Shown one piece after another: positions 27,013-35,305 of a DNA stretch of 51,061 bases. Numbering within the stretch: position 1 is the first letter of the stretch; the number at the start of each line of letters is the position of its first letter. The translations under genes were made by a program, and so were the position numbers. The notes beneath the pieces were generated by a model. It worked only from the letters and a program-made list of their open reading frames with translations, made no database searches and was not told the origin of the DNA. This DNA is from Sedimenticola sp. (lineage in GTDB: Bacteria; Pseudomonadota; Gammaproteobacteria; Chromatiales; Chromatiaceae): NCBI GenBank assembly GCA_027030425.1, contig JALVEW010000270.1, forward strand, positions 1-51,061, read 5' to 3'.

Positions 27013-27408
27013 GTCAAAGGATGTTGGCTTGAGAAAACGCGTTCTGCCCGGAACGCTGGAAGAAGCTGAATTGGGGGGATGAGCAAGTTTCTACGCAAGA
27101 GTGGTTCCGGGAGGCTGGGTACAGCATGTGATGAATTGTCCATTCCATGTTGTTGTTTGGTGGTCGTGAGAGTATTGTCCAATCTTGTTCACTGGTGCTG
27201 AAGCCGTTTTGCCCAGAGCTTCGCCCCCGTAGGAACTGGCTGCCGGGAGCTTGTTCCGAGCCCGGAAATTTCACGCCAATCAAGGATTTTTCCAGAATAA
27301 CCCTGGAGGCTCCCTAGTTCTTTTACAGGGAATATCTTACACTAAATTCATGTGGTAACATGACATTGTTGAAGTGGTTCACATTTCTTGTATTCAGGGG
27401 TTGACAAA
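27013..27408. promoter_or_regulatory. Divergent control region between the ligase and export operons
   Basis: This 396-bp gap contains no credible gene and becomes AT-rich towards the export operon. It holds several symmetric elements: GCGTTC-N6-GAACGC (27039-27056), a direct repeat of ATTGTCCA (27135-27142 and 27174-27181, 39 bp apart) and the palindrome CATGT-GGTA-ACATG (27349-27362) about 50 bp before the wza-like start. I could not find a convincing sigma-54 (GG-N10-GC) or consensus sigma-70 promoter by eye. It is the longest non-repeat gap in the locus and the likeliest point of regulated expression. Confidence 0.5.
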
Positions 27409-28041
27409 ATGGATTTGATGAAGCGTGTTATGGGGCTGATGGCCATGGTTCTGGCCATTTTGGCAGGGGCAGGTTGTGTTACCCAACCCGGAACAGTGAC
27501 CCAGGGCCCGCCGCCCGGTGGTTCGGGAGTGGTGGAAAAATATCAGGTTGGGGTTGATGACACGCTTTCTGTGTCGGTGTGGCGCAACCCGGAGCTTTCG
27601 GTAAATGCCGTGGTTCGTCCTGATGGCATGATCACTGTCCCGGTAATCGGTGATGTGCTTGCCGCGGGCAAGACCCCCGAGGAAATCGCGGCTGACATCA
27701 GGGAGCGTCTTTCCCAATATATTCGGAATCCCCAGGTGGCGGTGAGCGTTACCCGGCTGGTCAGCAACGCCTACCTGACCAGGGTGCGCGTGACAGGTGC
27801 CGTGGTGCAGCCGGTTTCGTCTCCTCACCGTCCCGGCATGACGGTGCTCGATGCGGTGCTGGAGGCCGGTGGCGTGACGGAATTTGCCGCTCCCGACAAT
27901 GCGCGTCTGTATCGCAAGGTTGATGGCAAAATCAATGCCTATCCCATCCACCTGAAACAGATCCTGCAGAAAGGCGACCTGAGTACCAATTACGAACTGC
28001 TTCCCGGCGATATCATTTCCATTCCTGAGCGGAGTTTCTGA
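27409..28041 (+). CDS. Wza-like polysaccharide export lipoprotein
   Basis: A 210-residue outer-membrane auxiliary protein. The leader MDLMKRVMGLMAMVLAILAG ends in a lipobox with the modified Cys near residue 23; then comes the Poly_export domain (KYQVGVDDTLSVSVWRNPELS to about 130) and one SLBB domain (VRVTGAVVQPVSSPHRPGMTVLDAV onward). This short form corresponds to the export protein of XrtA-type EPS systems rather than the larger Wza. AGGGG eight bases before 27409 supports the start. First gene of a five-gene export block. Confidence 0.92.
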   Translation: MDLMKRVMGLMAMVLAILAGAGCVTQPGTVTQGPPPGGSGVVEKYQVGVDDTLSVSVWRNPELSVNAVVRPDGMITVPVIGDVLAAGKTPEEIAADIRERLSQYIRNPQVAVSVTRLVSNAYLTRVRVTGAVVQPVSSPHRPGMTVLDAVLEAGGVTEFAAPDNARLYRKVDGKINAYPIHLKQILQKGDLSTNYELLPGDIISIPERSF

Positions 28042-28095
28042 GGGGTACCCGGAGGTCTGCAGATTGATGAGCGGGAGAGAAGGAGGAAATCAGCA

Positions 28096-29652
28096 ATGCA
28101 GTTGACGTTTGAGCAATGGATGCACGGATTGATGACGGAGTTTCGGCGTCAGAAGGTAAGGCTTGTGCTGATGTTCGCGGTGGTGTCGCTGGCGAGCCTG
28201 GCGATAGGTCTCTATGTGCCCAAGAAATATGAGTCGTCCACGACCATTCTTATTGGCGAAAAAAACATTATAGAACCTCTGATGGAAGGCAGGGCAGTGC
28301 AGACGGACGTGCTCAGTTTTGGCCGCAACGCCCGTGAAATATTGGGGAGCCGTCGTGTGCTTACGGAGATCCTGGATGCGGGTGGCTGGGACCTGAGCCA
28401 GCTGTCTCCCGTGCAGGTAGAGGCCCTGATGGAAAGCATCATGGAAAGAACACGGGTGCAGAATGTTGGTGCCAACCTGCTCAAGATCTCCTATTCGGAC
28501 AGTGATCCCCAGCGGGCTTTTCGCGTTACCCGGCGTTATGCGGAATTGTTCATCAGTGAAAGTACCGATACCAAGAGGAGCGAGAGCCGGGAGGCCTTCG
28601 AGTTCATCCAGAACCAGGTTACCCAGTATCACCAGAAGCTGCTGGAAGCGGAAAAGAAGCTGAAGGAATTCCGTAGCGGCAGTGTCGACGCCCGTCCAGG
28701 CTCCCAGGCAGATGTGGACAACCGGATAAGCCAGTTGCGCCAGCAGATCAGTGATACCCGCCTGCGCCTCAGTGAAGAACAGGAACGGGAGCGATCCCTG
28801 TTGAAGCAGCTTTCGGGCGAATCTGCATTCAGCGTGCGGCTGGGCAAGGAGGAGCAGATCAGGGACCGTATAGCTGAACTTCAGAACCAGAAGGACAATT
28901 TGCTGCTCAACTACTATGAAACCCATCCCGACGTGGTCAGCCTCAGCCATCAGATCGAAGAACTGGAAGAAGCCCTGAGGCAGGAGATGGAAGCCCGGAA
29001 GAACATGTCTTCGGGGGAGGACAAGAAAAAGGCCGTGCAGCGCAGCCCCCTCTACCAGGAGCTGCGCCGGCAGCTGGCGGCTACTCGCACACAGATTGCA
29101 ACCTTGCGTACTCGTCTGAGACTCACGGAGCAAAGCTTGTCGGAAGAGTTGGACAGGAGCGCCAGGGTAGCCAATTCGGAAGCTCAACTTGCAGAGCTGA
29201 CACGTGACTATGAAGTCAATCGCAACATATACCAGGATCTTCTGCGCCGCCGTGAAAATGCCCGGGTTTCCATGGAGCTGGATATGAAGGGGCAGAGTAT
29301 TGCCTTCAGCATCCGCGAGCCGGCGACCCTGCCGTTGAAGCCCAAGGGGCTTGGGTTGCTGCATTTTGCCGTGGCCGGACTGATGCTGGGTGTTGCGCTG
29401 CCATTGGGATATCTGGCTTTCCTGATGCAGGTGAATCCCAAGGTGCGTTTGCCCTCCACCATACGCCAGGATTTGGGGCTGCGGGTGCTGGCTTCAATTC
29501 CGCCTCTTTATACGCCATCACAGCGTATATTCAATCGGGTTGTTACCCTTGTTCTCGCGGTGATAGTTCTTGCGGTGTTTGCGACCTACGGATATGTGGG
29601 GTACATGAGATATACCAACAAACTGTTGATTCTGCCGCTGGAAATGAGCTGA
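28096..29652 (+). CDS. Wzc-like polysaccharide chain-length determinant
   Basis: A 518-residue inner-membrane polysaccharide co-polymerase without a kinase domain. The first membrane segment is at about 24-42 (LVLMFAVVSLASLAIGLYV), followed by a Wzz domain, an extended periplasmic coiled coil (about 170-390, rich in Gln, Glu and Leu, with repeated LRQQISDTRLRLSEEQ-like heptads) and a proline/glycine-rich second membrane segment around 420-446. A third hydrophobic stretch near 475-497 is extra. It matches the chain-length proteins of XrtA-type loci. A perfect AGGAGG precedes the start. Confidence 0.9.
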   Translation: MQLTFEQWMHGLMTEFRRQKVRLVLMFAVVSLASLAIGLYVPKKYESSTTILIGEKNIIEPLMEGRAVQTDVLSFGRNAREILGSRRVLTEILDAGGWDLSQLSPVQVEALMESIMERTRVQNVGANLLKISYSDSDPQRAFRVTRRYAELFISESTDTKRSESREAFEFIQNQVTQYHQKLLEAEKKLKEFRSGSVDARPGSQADVDNRISQLRQQISDTRLRLSEEQERERSLLKQLSGESAFSVRLGKEEQIRDRIAELQNQKDNLLLNYYETHPDVVSLSHQIEELEEALRQEMEARKNMSSGEDKKKAVQRSPLYQELRRQLAATRTQIATLRTRLRLTEQSLSEELDRSARVANSEAQLAELTRDYEVNRNIYQDLLRRRENARVSMELDMKGQSIAFSIREPATLPLKPKGLGLLHFAVAGLMLGVALPLGYLAFLMQVNPKVRLPSTIRQDLGLRVLASIPPLYTPSQRIFNRVVTLVLAVIVLAVFATYGYVGYMRYTNKLLILPLEMS

Positions 29653-29689
29653 TACCCGGAAAGCATGAAGGGCCGAACAGGAAATACGC

Positions 29690-30508
29690 ATGGATTCGAT
29701 GACAGAAAAAGCTGAAGAAGAGAACAGCCAGAAGGCCAGGGAAACGGCCTTGGCCCAGGGGCGAAATGCCAGCCTGGAAAAGCGCCTGATGTCCGCGCGG
29801 CAGATCGCGATGATGAAGGAGCCCTTGCCGCAGAGCATTTCACAGCTCAAGGCGCGCAAGATCATCTACCCTGGCATGAAGGACAGGGAGGTTCTGGATA
29901 CTTTCAGGCGGTTGAGAACCAAGCTGTTGCAGATCAGCAATGGGGAGAACTTCATTGTCATGCTTACGTCTGTGGCTCCCGGGAGTGGAGCAAGCTTCAG
30001 CGCGACCAACCTGGCTGCCGCTTTTGCCCTGGATGACACCAAGACCGCCCTGGTAGTGGATTGCAACCTGCGCAATCCGGTGCAGCACAAGCGCTTTGGC
30101 GTGGGAGGAAACCGTGAACTCATCGGGCTTACAGACTACATAGAGAATCCGGAGACGCTAGACCCAGAGGGTTGGTCAGTTGATGACATCATCTATCCCA
30201 CGGGGATCAAGCGGGTGTCGCTGGTACCGGTGGGAAAGCGCCGGGAAGCTTCTCTGGAATACGTGGCTTCTGCACACATGGAGGCTTTTTTTGCCGAAGT
30301 TCGTGACCGGTACCCGGATCGTTTCATATTCGTGGACGCGCCGTCACTTGCCGAGTCTCCTGATGCCATGGTGCTGGCGGATCTTGTGGATATGGTCGTG
30401 CTCTGTGTTGCGCATGGTAAATCCACGCGTAGTGAAATTGCGCAGATGGCTGCAGAGTTCGGCAATGACAAGCTCGTCGGCGTCATCTTTACGGAGGGAA
30501 ACCCGTGA
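29690..30508 (+). CDS. BY-kinase-like ATPase homologue lacking the Walker A lysine
   Basis: A 272-residue cytosolic partner of the chain-length protein, in the position of the bacterial tyrosine kinase (Wzc/CpsD/XrtA-type). The P-loop reads SVAPGSGASFSATNLA (94-109), where a functional kinase has P-G-E-G-K-S/T; the lysine position is Ala101. The A' motif is partly kept (ALVVDCNLRNP, 120-130) and Walker B is IFVDAPS (213-219). The C-terminus (FGNDKLVGVIFTEGNP) has no tyrosine cluster. ATP hydrolysis and autophosphorylation are therefore doubtful; it may be a structural pseudokinase. ATG 29702 is an alternative start. It overlaps the next gene by GTGA. Confidence 0.88.
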   Translation: MDSMTEKAEEENSQKARETALAQGRNASLEKRLMSARQIAMMKEPLPQSISQLKARKIIYPGMKDREVLDTFRRLRTKLLQISNGENFIVMLTSVAPGSGASFSATNLAAAFALDDTKTALVVDCNLRNPVQHKRFGVGGNRELIGLTDYIENPETLDPEGWSVDDIIYPTGIKRVSLVPVGKRREASLEYVASAHMEAFFAEVRDRYPDRFIFVDAPSLAESPDAMVLADLVDMVVLCVAHGKSTRSEIAQMAAEFGNDKLVGVIFTEGNP

Positions 30509-31782
30509 AAATGAAATGGGCACAAGGTGGCCTGATGTTCTGGGTTTGCGCTGCAAGCCTGTCTGTTGGTCACGCGGCTGGAACCTGGGATTACTTCGGT
30601 TCCTATCAACTGGGCTATTCGGACAACCTGGAGTTGGCGCCGGATGGGGGCACCTCCGGGGCATACCATACCCTGGCTGCCGGTATCGGCTATGAGGAAC
30701 ACGGCACCCGACTCGATGGCAATGTGGATGCCAGTGTCGAATACATCAATTATCCCAGCGGGGTTTTTGATGCTGAGACCTGGCTGTACGTCGATGGCGA
30801 CCTGCGCTGGGCATTGGTCAGGGATCGCCTGTTCTGGGTAGTGACCGATTCCCTGACCAATCAACCCATAGACGCACGGGCGCCCAACACTCCAGTGAAC
30901 CTCCAGCAGACCAATGTGTTTACCACGGGGCCCAGTCTTGTCTACCAGTTTGATGCAGCCAACAGTGTTCGGGCGGATCTGCGTTATATGCACTCCTGGG
31001 CAGACGAGGACGAAACCTTCAAGGCAAATCGCTGGTTTGCCGGAGCGAGCTGGATTTACGGCTTGACGGCCGCGGATGATGTGTCACTCCATGCGACCTA
31101 CTATGACACCGATTTCGACCTGAACGAAGACCAGGAGGACTATCAGAGACAGAGCCTTTTTGTCGCCTGGGAGAGACGCACGGGAGAGACTTCCGTGCTG
31201 CGCGCGGAACTTGGCGTCATCAATGTCGATTTTGACGAGTCTGATAACGAGAATGGCTGGCGCATGGTCCTTGAATGGAATCATGTGATATCCAGCAGCT
31301 CTTCCCTGACAGTCAACGGACGCCATGGGCTTACGGATGCCGCTCTGTCCATTGCTACTGCGACCAACCCGGAAACCATAGGCACTGACGTGATTTCCGG
31401 CGATGTTTATGAAGTAACGGCCCTGGATCTGACCTACACTTTTTCGTGGGCGGCTTCGGCAATAGACATGGCGGGCAGCTATGAGCGGCAGCGTTATGTT
31501 ACTGACGGACAGGTGGACCGGGATCTCGTGTCTGCATCCCTGGGTTGGACAAGAAATTTTGGCGGCGGCTGGAGAAGCCGGCTGTCAGGGGATTTCGACT
31601 GGGCGGATTACGATGATGGTGGCAATGACAAGACCTATCTCCTGTTTGCAGGGGTGGACTATGCCAGTACGCCCAACATCTCCTATCGCATGGGCGTGAA
31701 CTGGGAGCGAAGGGATAGCAACTCGCCCAGTGCGGAATATGAAGACTGGGGCGTAATCCTGATGGTGAGGTATGATCGCTAG
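30505..31782 (+). CDS. Outer-membrane beta-barrel protein of EPS locus
   Basis: A 425-residue exported protein with signal peptide KMKWAQGGLMFWVCAASLSV to about residue 24 (GHAA). The remainder is made of alternating-polarity strands rich in Tyr, Trp and Asp (for example YQLGYSDNLELAP, TVNGRHGLTDAAL, RMGVNWERRDSN), characteristic of a large outer-membrane barrel; similar proteins occur in XrtA-type EPS loci directly after the kinase gene. It may form or support the export pore. It starts with GTG because GGAGGG lies six bases upstream and the codon overlaps the previous stop. Confidence 0.82.
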   Translation: MKMKWAQGGLMFWVCAASLSVGHAAGTWDYFGSYQLGYSDNLELAPDGGTSGAYHTLAAGIGYEEHGTRLDGNVDASVEYINYPSGVFDAETWLYVDGDLRWALVRDRLFWVVTDSLTNQPIDARAPNTPVNLQQTNVFTTGPSLVYQFDAANSVRADLRYMHSWADEDETFKANRWFAGASWIYGLTAADDVSLHATYYDTDFDLNEDQEDYQRQSLFVAWERRTGETSVLRAELGVINVDFDESDNENGWRMVLEWNHVISSSSSLTVNGRHGLTDAALSIATATNPETIGTDVISGDVYEVTALDLTYTFSWAASAIDMAGSYERQRYVTDGQVDRDLVSASLGWTRNFGGGWRSRLSGDFDWADYDDGGNDKTYLLFAGVDYASTPNISYRMGVNWERRDSNSPSAEYEDWGVILMVRYDR

Positions 31783-31823
31783 GCCGGTCTCCAGCGTTTG
31801 AATACTCTTTTTTCTGCTCTGTC

Positions 31824-32711
31824 ATGAGCGTGAACTATCGCCGCTGTTACGAAGTATTGCAGCTGGATACAGGCGCCAGCTGGGAAGAGCTGAGGAAGCA
31901 ATACAAGCGTCTTGCCCAGCACTGTCATCCGGATCGCTACCAAGGCGATGCGGATGCCCTCAGGGCGGCGGAAGCAAAACTTCGTGAGCTGAACGCCGCT
32001 TACAAGATTCTGGCCGATTATCACAGGCATCACCAACGCCTCCCTTTGGGGAGTGTCTCCTCTCATTCCGACTGGCAGTTCCAGGATACCTCCAAGCTCC
32101 GGGAAAGGGAGGAACGGCTTCGAGTAGAGCGTCGATGGTCTTTTCTTGATTTTCCGGTTTCGAAATGGATGGTTTTTGCTTTGCCAGGTGGGGTCATTCT
32201 GCTGGTGATGGTGTTTCTTTTTTCGCATTCTGGTGGTGACGCTGATGTGGCATCCATGGATTTTACGCAAGAGCTTGCGCCTTCCAATGTACGGGAGGAG
32301 GTGCCGGTACAGAATGAACAGGCGTTTTTCAGCTATGGGGATACCTGGAAAAAGATTGTCGATGTGCAGGGTGAGCCGACTGCGGTATCAGGTAACACCT
32401 GGTTTTATGGGAAGTCACGAGTCTATTTCGAAGATGGCCATGTGGTCGGCTGGGCGCAGGACAGCAGCAATCCACTGCGTGTCAAGGGAAAGGCGCCAGG
32501 GAGCGAAAAGGACGGCGAGCGTCGCTTGATCTACCTTGGATACACCAAGGAAGATGTTTTGGATATTCAGGGAAAGCCGCTGATGGAGTCCGAGCGTCGC
32601 TGGGACTACGGGCCATCCTTTATCGAATTCAGAGATGGGAAGGTGGTCCGCTGGCACAGCTCGGTATTGCGTCCACTGGCCGTGCCTGAGCCGGATGCCC
32701 GCATGGACTGA
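31824..32711 (+). CDS. Membrane-anchored J-domain protein with two periplasmic repeats
   Basis: A 295-residue protein with an unusual arrangement. Residues 4-68 form a J domain with intact His-Pro-Asp (35-37, CHPDRY), so it should stimulate DnaK ATPase in the cytosol. A basic, charged linker (85-112) leads to one membrane segment (115-134). The outside part has two copies of a ~50-residue unit at 171-220 and 238-287, each with the pattern D-[VI]-Q-G-[EK]-P, then Y-G, then [YE]-F-x-D-G-x-V-V-x-W. I do not know a name for the repeat. As the last gene of the export block it may couple chaperone activity to the export machine. Confidence 0.85.
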   Translation: MSVNYRRCYEVLQLDTGASWEELRKQYKRLAQHCHPDRYQGDADALRAAEAKLRELNAAYKILADYHRHHQRLPLGSVSSHSDWQFQDTSKLREREERLRVERRWSFLDFPVSKWMVFALPGGVILLVMVFLFSHSGGDADVASMDFTQELAPSNVREEVPVQNEQAFFSYGDTWKKIVDVQGEPTAVSGNTWFYGKSRVYFEDGHVVGWAQDSSNPLRVKGKAPGSEKDGERRLIYLGYTKEDVLDIQGKPLMESERRWDYGPSFIEFRDGKVVRWHSSVLRPLAVPEPDARMD

Positions 32712-32722
32712 GAGGGCTTGGT

Positions 32723-34123
32723 TCAGCGGGCCCCCTTGCCGAACAATACCACTTCCACGGTGCTCAGCAGGATGATCATGTCGAATCGCAGGGACTGGTG
32801 CTTGACGTAGTAGAGATCGAATTTAAGTTTCTCTGCAGCATCCTTTTCATTGGCTCCGTATGGATAACAAAGCTGAGCCCATCCCGTCAGTCCAGGCTTC
32901 ACCACATGCCTGACGTCATAGTAGGGAATTATCTCCTTAAGCTTTTCCACGAATTCCGGCCGTTCCGGGCGTGGTCCCACGAAGCTCATTTCACCCTTGA
33001 TGACATTCCAGCACTGGGGCAGTTCGTCTATGCGTGTCTTGCGGATGAAGCGCCCCACCCGGGTCACCCGGTCATCGTTTTCCGTGGCCCAGCGTGCCTT
33101 TCCGTCCGCTTCCGCATCTGTTCTCATGCTGCGGAATTTCAAGACCTTGAAGGGTTTTCCGTTTTCTCCCACCCTTTCCTGGCTGAACAGAATGGGGCCC
33201 TTGAATCCGCTTTCCACCCAGATGGCCAGGGCTGTCAACAGCATGATGGGTGAGGTCAAGATGCAGATGATCAAGGCCGCGATCAGGTCGAAAGTGCGTT
33301 TTAGCATCTGTGATAGCGGATCCAGGCGGAAACGTCGCGAAAATATCAGCCAGCTGGGCGTCAGCAGATTGAGGTTCACCTGTCCCGTCTGGCGCTCGAA
33401 CAGGGTGGGGAGATCGATGATGTTGATGCCGGCCAACTTGCATTCGAGGAGTTGCTGCATGTCCATGTTCGAGCGTCTTTCATCCTGGGCAATGACGATT
33501 TCATCGATTTCCTTTTCCTTGACCAGATCCATCAGATGACCGGGGGAGGAGAGCAGCAGGGATTCGTCGATGCGAACATCTTCCTTGGCAGCGGGAAGAA
33601 AGCCCACTATCTGTATGCCGCGCCGGTCTGCGCGGCGACGCATGCGGGTAGGAATGCTGGAGGCCTTTTCCCCGGCCCCAAGGATGAGCAGGCGCATGCC
33701 GGGTGAACGTTCGTCCACGAACTGGAAAAACAGGGGGCGTATGGTGCCTATGGCCAGCAGGGAGAACAGCAGGGTAAGGGCAAATACGCCGCGCCCCAGG
33801 TACAGCTGCGGAAAGATGTAGAAAAGAACGATGGACAGAATGCCGCCCAGGGCAAATGCCGCCAGTACTCGGGCAAACATGCCTATGGGTTCCTCCCTGG
33901 AGCGTGCCTGGTAGAGCCCCATTGCCGCCATGGAAGGCAGCATTACTGCCGCGTAGGTCACCGCTTCTGGCAGGATCATGCCGACGCTGGCGGCAATCTC
34001 TTCGTGAGTCGCTCCCATGAAGCGCACGGCGACAGCCACATATACTGAGCCGCCGAAGATGATGGCCTCGATAAGGATCAGGGGCAGCATGATGCCGCTT
34101 GCCGATGTATTGCTCAGGCGCAT
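32723..34123 (-). CDS. Initiating phosphoglycosyl transferase (EpsB/WcaJ-type)
   Basis: A 466-residue polyprenyl-phosphate sugar-phosphotransferase that starts each repeat unit. Four or five N-terminal membrane segments (about 10-130) are followed by a Rossmann-like CoA_binding_3 region (LLILGAGEKA near 145) and the C-terminal Bac_transf domain: KRTFDLIAALIICI, LFSQERVGENGKPFKVLKFR, RIDELPQCWNVIKGEMSFVG (with Asp-Glu catalytic pair) and VKPGLTGWAQ. It resembles the EpsB-type transferases of XrtA-associated loci. It is 15 bases downstream of the nadE-like gene on the same strand and converges on the J-domain gene with 11 bases between stops. Confidence 0.93.
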   Translation of the reverse strand: MRLSNTSASGIMLPLILIEAIIFGGSVYVAVAVRFMGATHEEIAASVGMILPEAVTYAAVMLPSMAAMGLYQARSREEPIGMFARVLAAFALGGILSIVLFYIFPQLYLGRGVFALTLLFSLLAIGTIRPLFFQFVDERSPGMRLLILGAGEKASSIPTRMRRRADRRGIQIVGFLPAAKEDVRIDESLLLSSPGHLMDLVKEKEIDEIVIAQDERRSNMDMQQLLECKLAGINIIDLPTLFERQTGQVNLNLLTPSWLIFSRRFRLDPLSQMLKRTFDLIAALIICILTSPIMLLTALAIWVESGFKGPILFSQERVGENGKPFKVLKFRSMRTDAEADGKARWATENDDRVTRVGRFIRKTRIDELPQCWNVIKGEMSFVGPRPERPEFVEKLKEIIPYYDVRHVVKPGLTGWAQLCYPYGANEKDAAEKLKFDLYYVKHQSLRFDMIILLSTVEVVLFGKGAR

Positions 34124-34138
34124 GGTTCTCTCCGTGAA

Positions 34139-35125
34139 CTAAAAAATGTCTTCGATAACGCAGGGGGGCATGTGCAGGTAGGCGGTGGTTTTTCTCTTGG
34201 ACTCGATATCGTGATACACGGCCCTGGCCTGCTCCTCTGAAATATCCAGGTGTTCCGCCAGCTCCCTGGCTGGAACCTGGTGATTGTAGCACCACAGGGC
34301 TGCGTCCATCTGCTGGTAGGGCAGGGCGAAGTAGAACTCGTCCTGTCCCTGTTCCAGGCTGTAGGTATCCGTGGTGGGTGTGGTGGCGCAGATGTTGTCC
34401 GGCAGGCCCAGGTGTCTGGCCATGGCATAGACCTGCGTCTTGTACAAATGAGCAATGGGCTTGATGTCTGCCGCGCCATCACCGTTCTTGACGAAGAATC
34501 CCTGATCGTATTCCAGGCGGTTGGGAGTGCCGACCACGGCATAGTTCAGCCGGTCGGCATGAAAGTACTCCAGGTTCTTGCGTATGCGCTGTTTGAAGTT
34601 GGTGGCGGCGACAATCTGCAGGTACTGTTTCAGCGCCAGGCGCTCCCGTAGCAGCTCGCCGTCAGGTTTCTGCACCACCAGGTGGAAATGGTTGATGGCG
34701 CCGGCCTGCCCACCAGAGATGACGATCTTGTTCTTCCAGCTGCCATCGTAATCGGGAAATACTTCGCGGATGGCGGCATCACGCTGCTCATAGCAGCCAA
34801 TGGCTTCCAGGGTGGACGCAATATTCTTGATTTCATGGGAAACCCCCAGGAAATCCACCATCTGCTGTCCGAGGGTTACGCTTTCAGGCGATGAGTCCGC
34901 TTCTGGCAGCAGCAGGCCAAATACTTTGCCGGCCCCCAGGGTACGGACCGCCAGCGCAAGGCACACAGAACTGTCGATGCCACCGGAGACGGCGACGACC
35001 AGTCCCCGGCGATGCAGGCGGGTTCGCAGCAAAGTGCGGATGAAGTCGGATATCCGGGTTGCTTCCTGTTCCAGGTCGAGCTTCAACCCGTTTCTGATGC
35101 GTTCATCGATGTTGCTGTTTGCCAT
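34139..35125 (-). CDS. nadE: NH3-dependent NAD synthetase-like amide-forming enzyme
   Basis: A 328-residue member of the NadE branch of PP-loop ATP pyrophosphatases, with SGGIDSS (47-53), VVGTPNRLEYDQGFF and KNGDGAADIKPIAHLYKTQV. NadE adenylates the carboxylate of deamido-NAD and replaces it with ammonia. No glutaminase domain is present. The protein is longer than typical NH3-type NadE (about 275). Location next to the initiating transferase suggests either the cell's NAD synthetase caught in the locus or an amidating enzyme for a carboxylated sugar; sequence alone does not decide. GGGGGAC eight bases before the ATG supports the start; an upstream ATG at 35197 does not have one. Confidence 0.85.
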   Translation of the reverse strand: MANSNIDERIRNGLKLDLEQEATRISDFIRTLLRTRLHRRGLVVAVSGGIDSSVCLALAVRTLGAGKVFGLLLPEADSSPESVTLGQQMVDFLGVSHEIKNIASTLEAIGCYEQRDAAIREVFPDYDGSWKNKIVISGGQAGAINHFHLVVQKPDGELLRERLALKQYLQIVAATNFKQRIRKNLEYFHADRLNYAVVGTPNRLEYDQGFFVKNGDGAADIKPIAHLYKTQVYAMARHLGLPDNICATTPTTDTYSLEQGQDEFYFALPYQQMDAALWCYNHQVPARELAEHLDISEEQARAVYHDIESKRKTTAYLHMPPCVIEDIF

Positions 35126-35305
35126 CGCCTGTAGTCCCCCATTTCCTTTTGTCCGCCATTCATAGTTTGCCAGAATCCGCCGGGCAGGACCATTCAATTC
35201 GGGACCGGCCAGGGGGGAAAGGAAGATATTCGTGCTATATTTGCAGCCAGGCTGACGCCCTGTTCAGGAGCGTCCCACAGACCACGGAACAGGCTAGCAG
35301 GCACC

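Noticed and set aside
27220-27400. Sigma-54 promoter before the wza-like gene
   Set aside because: TGG...TTG pairs near 27230, 27353 and 27374 have wrong spacing (10-11 instead of 8 bases between TGG and TTG).
27401-27406. TTGACA as a -35 box
   Set aside because: It lies three bases before the wza-like start codon, with no suitable -10 at 16-18 bases inside the gene.
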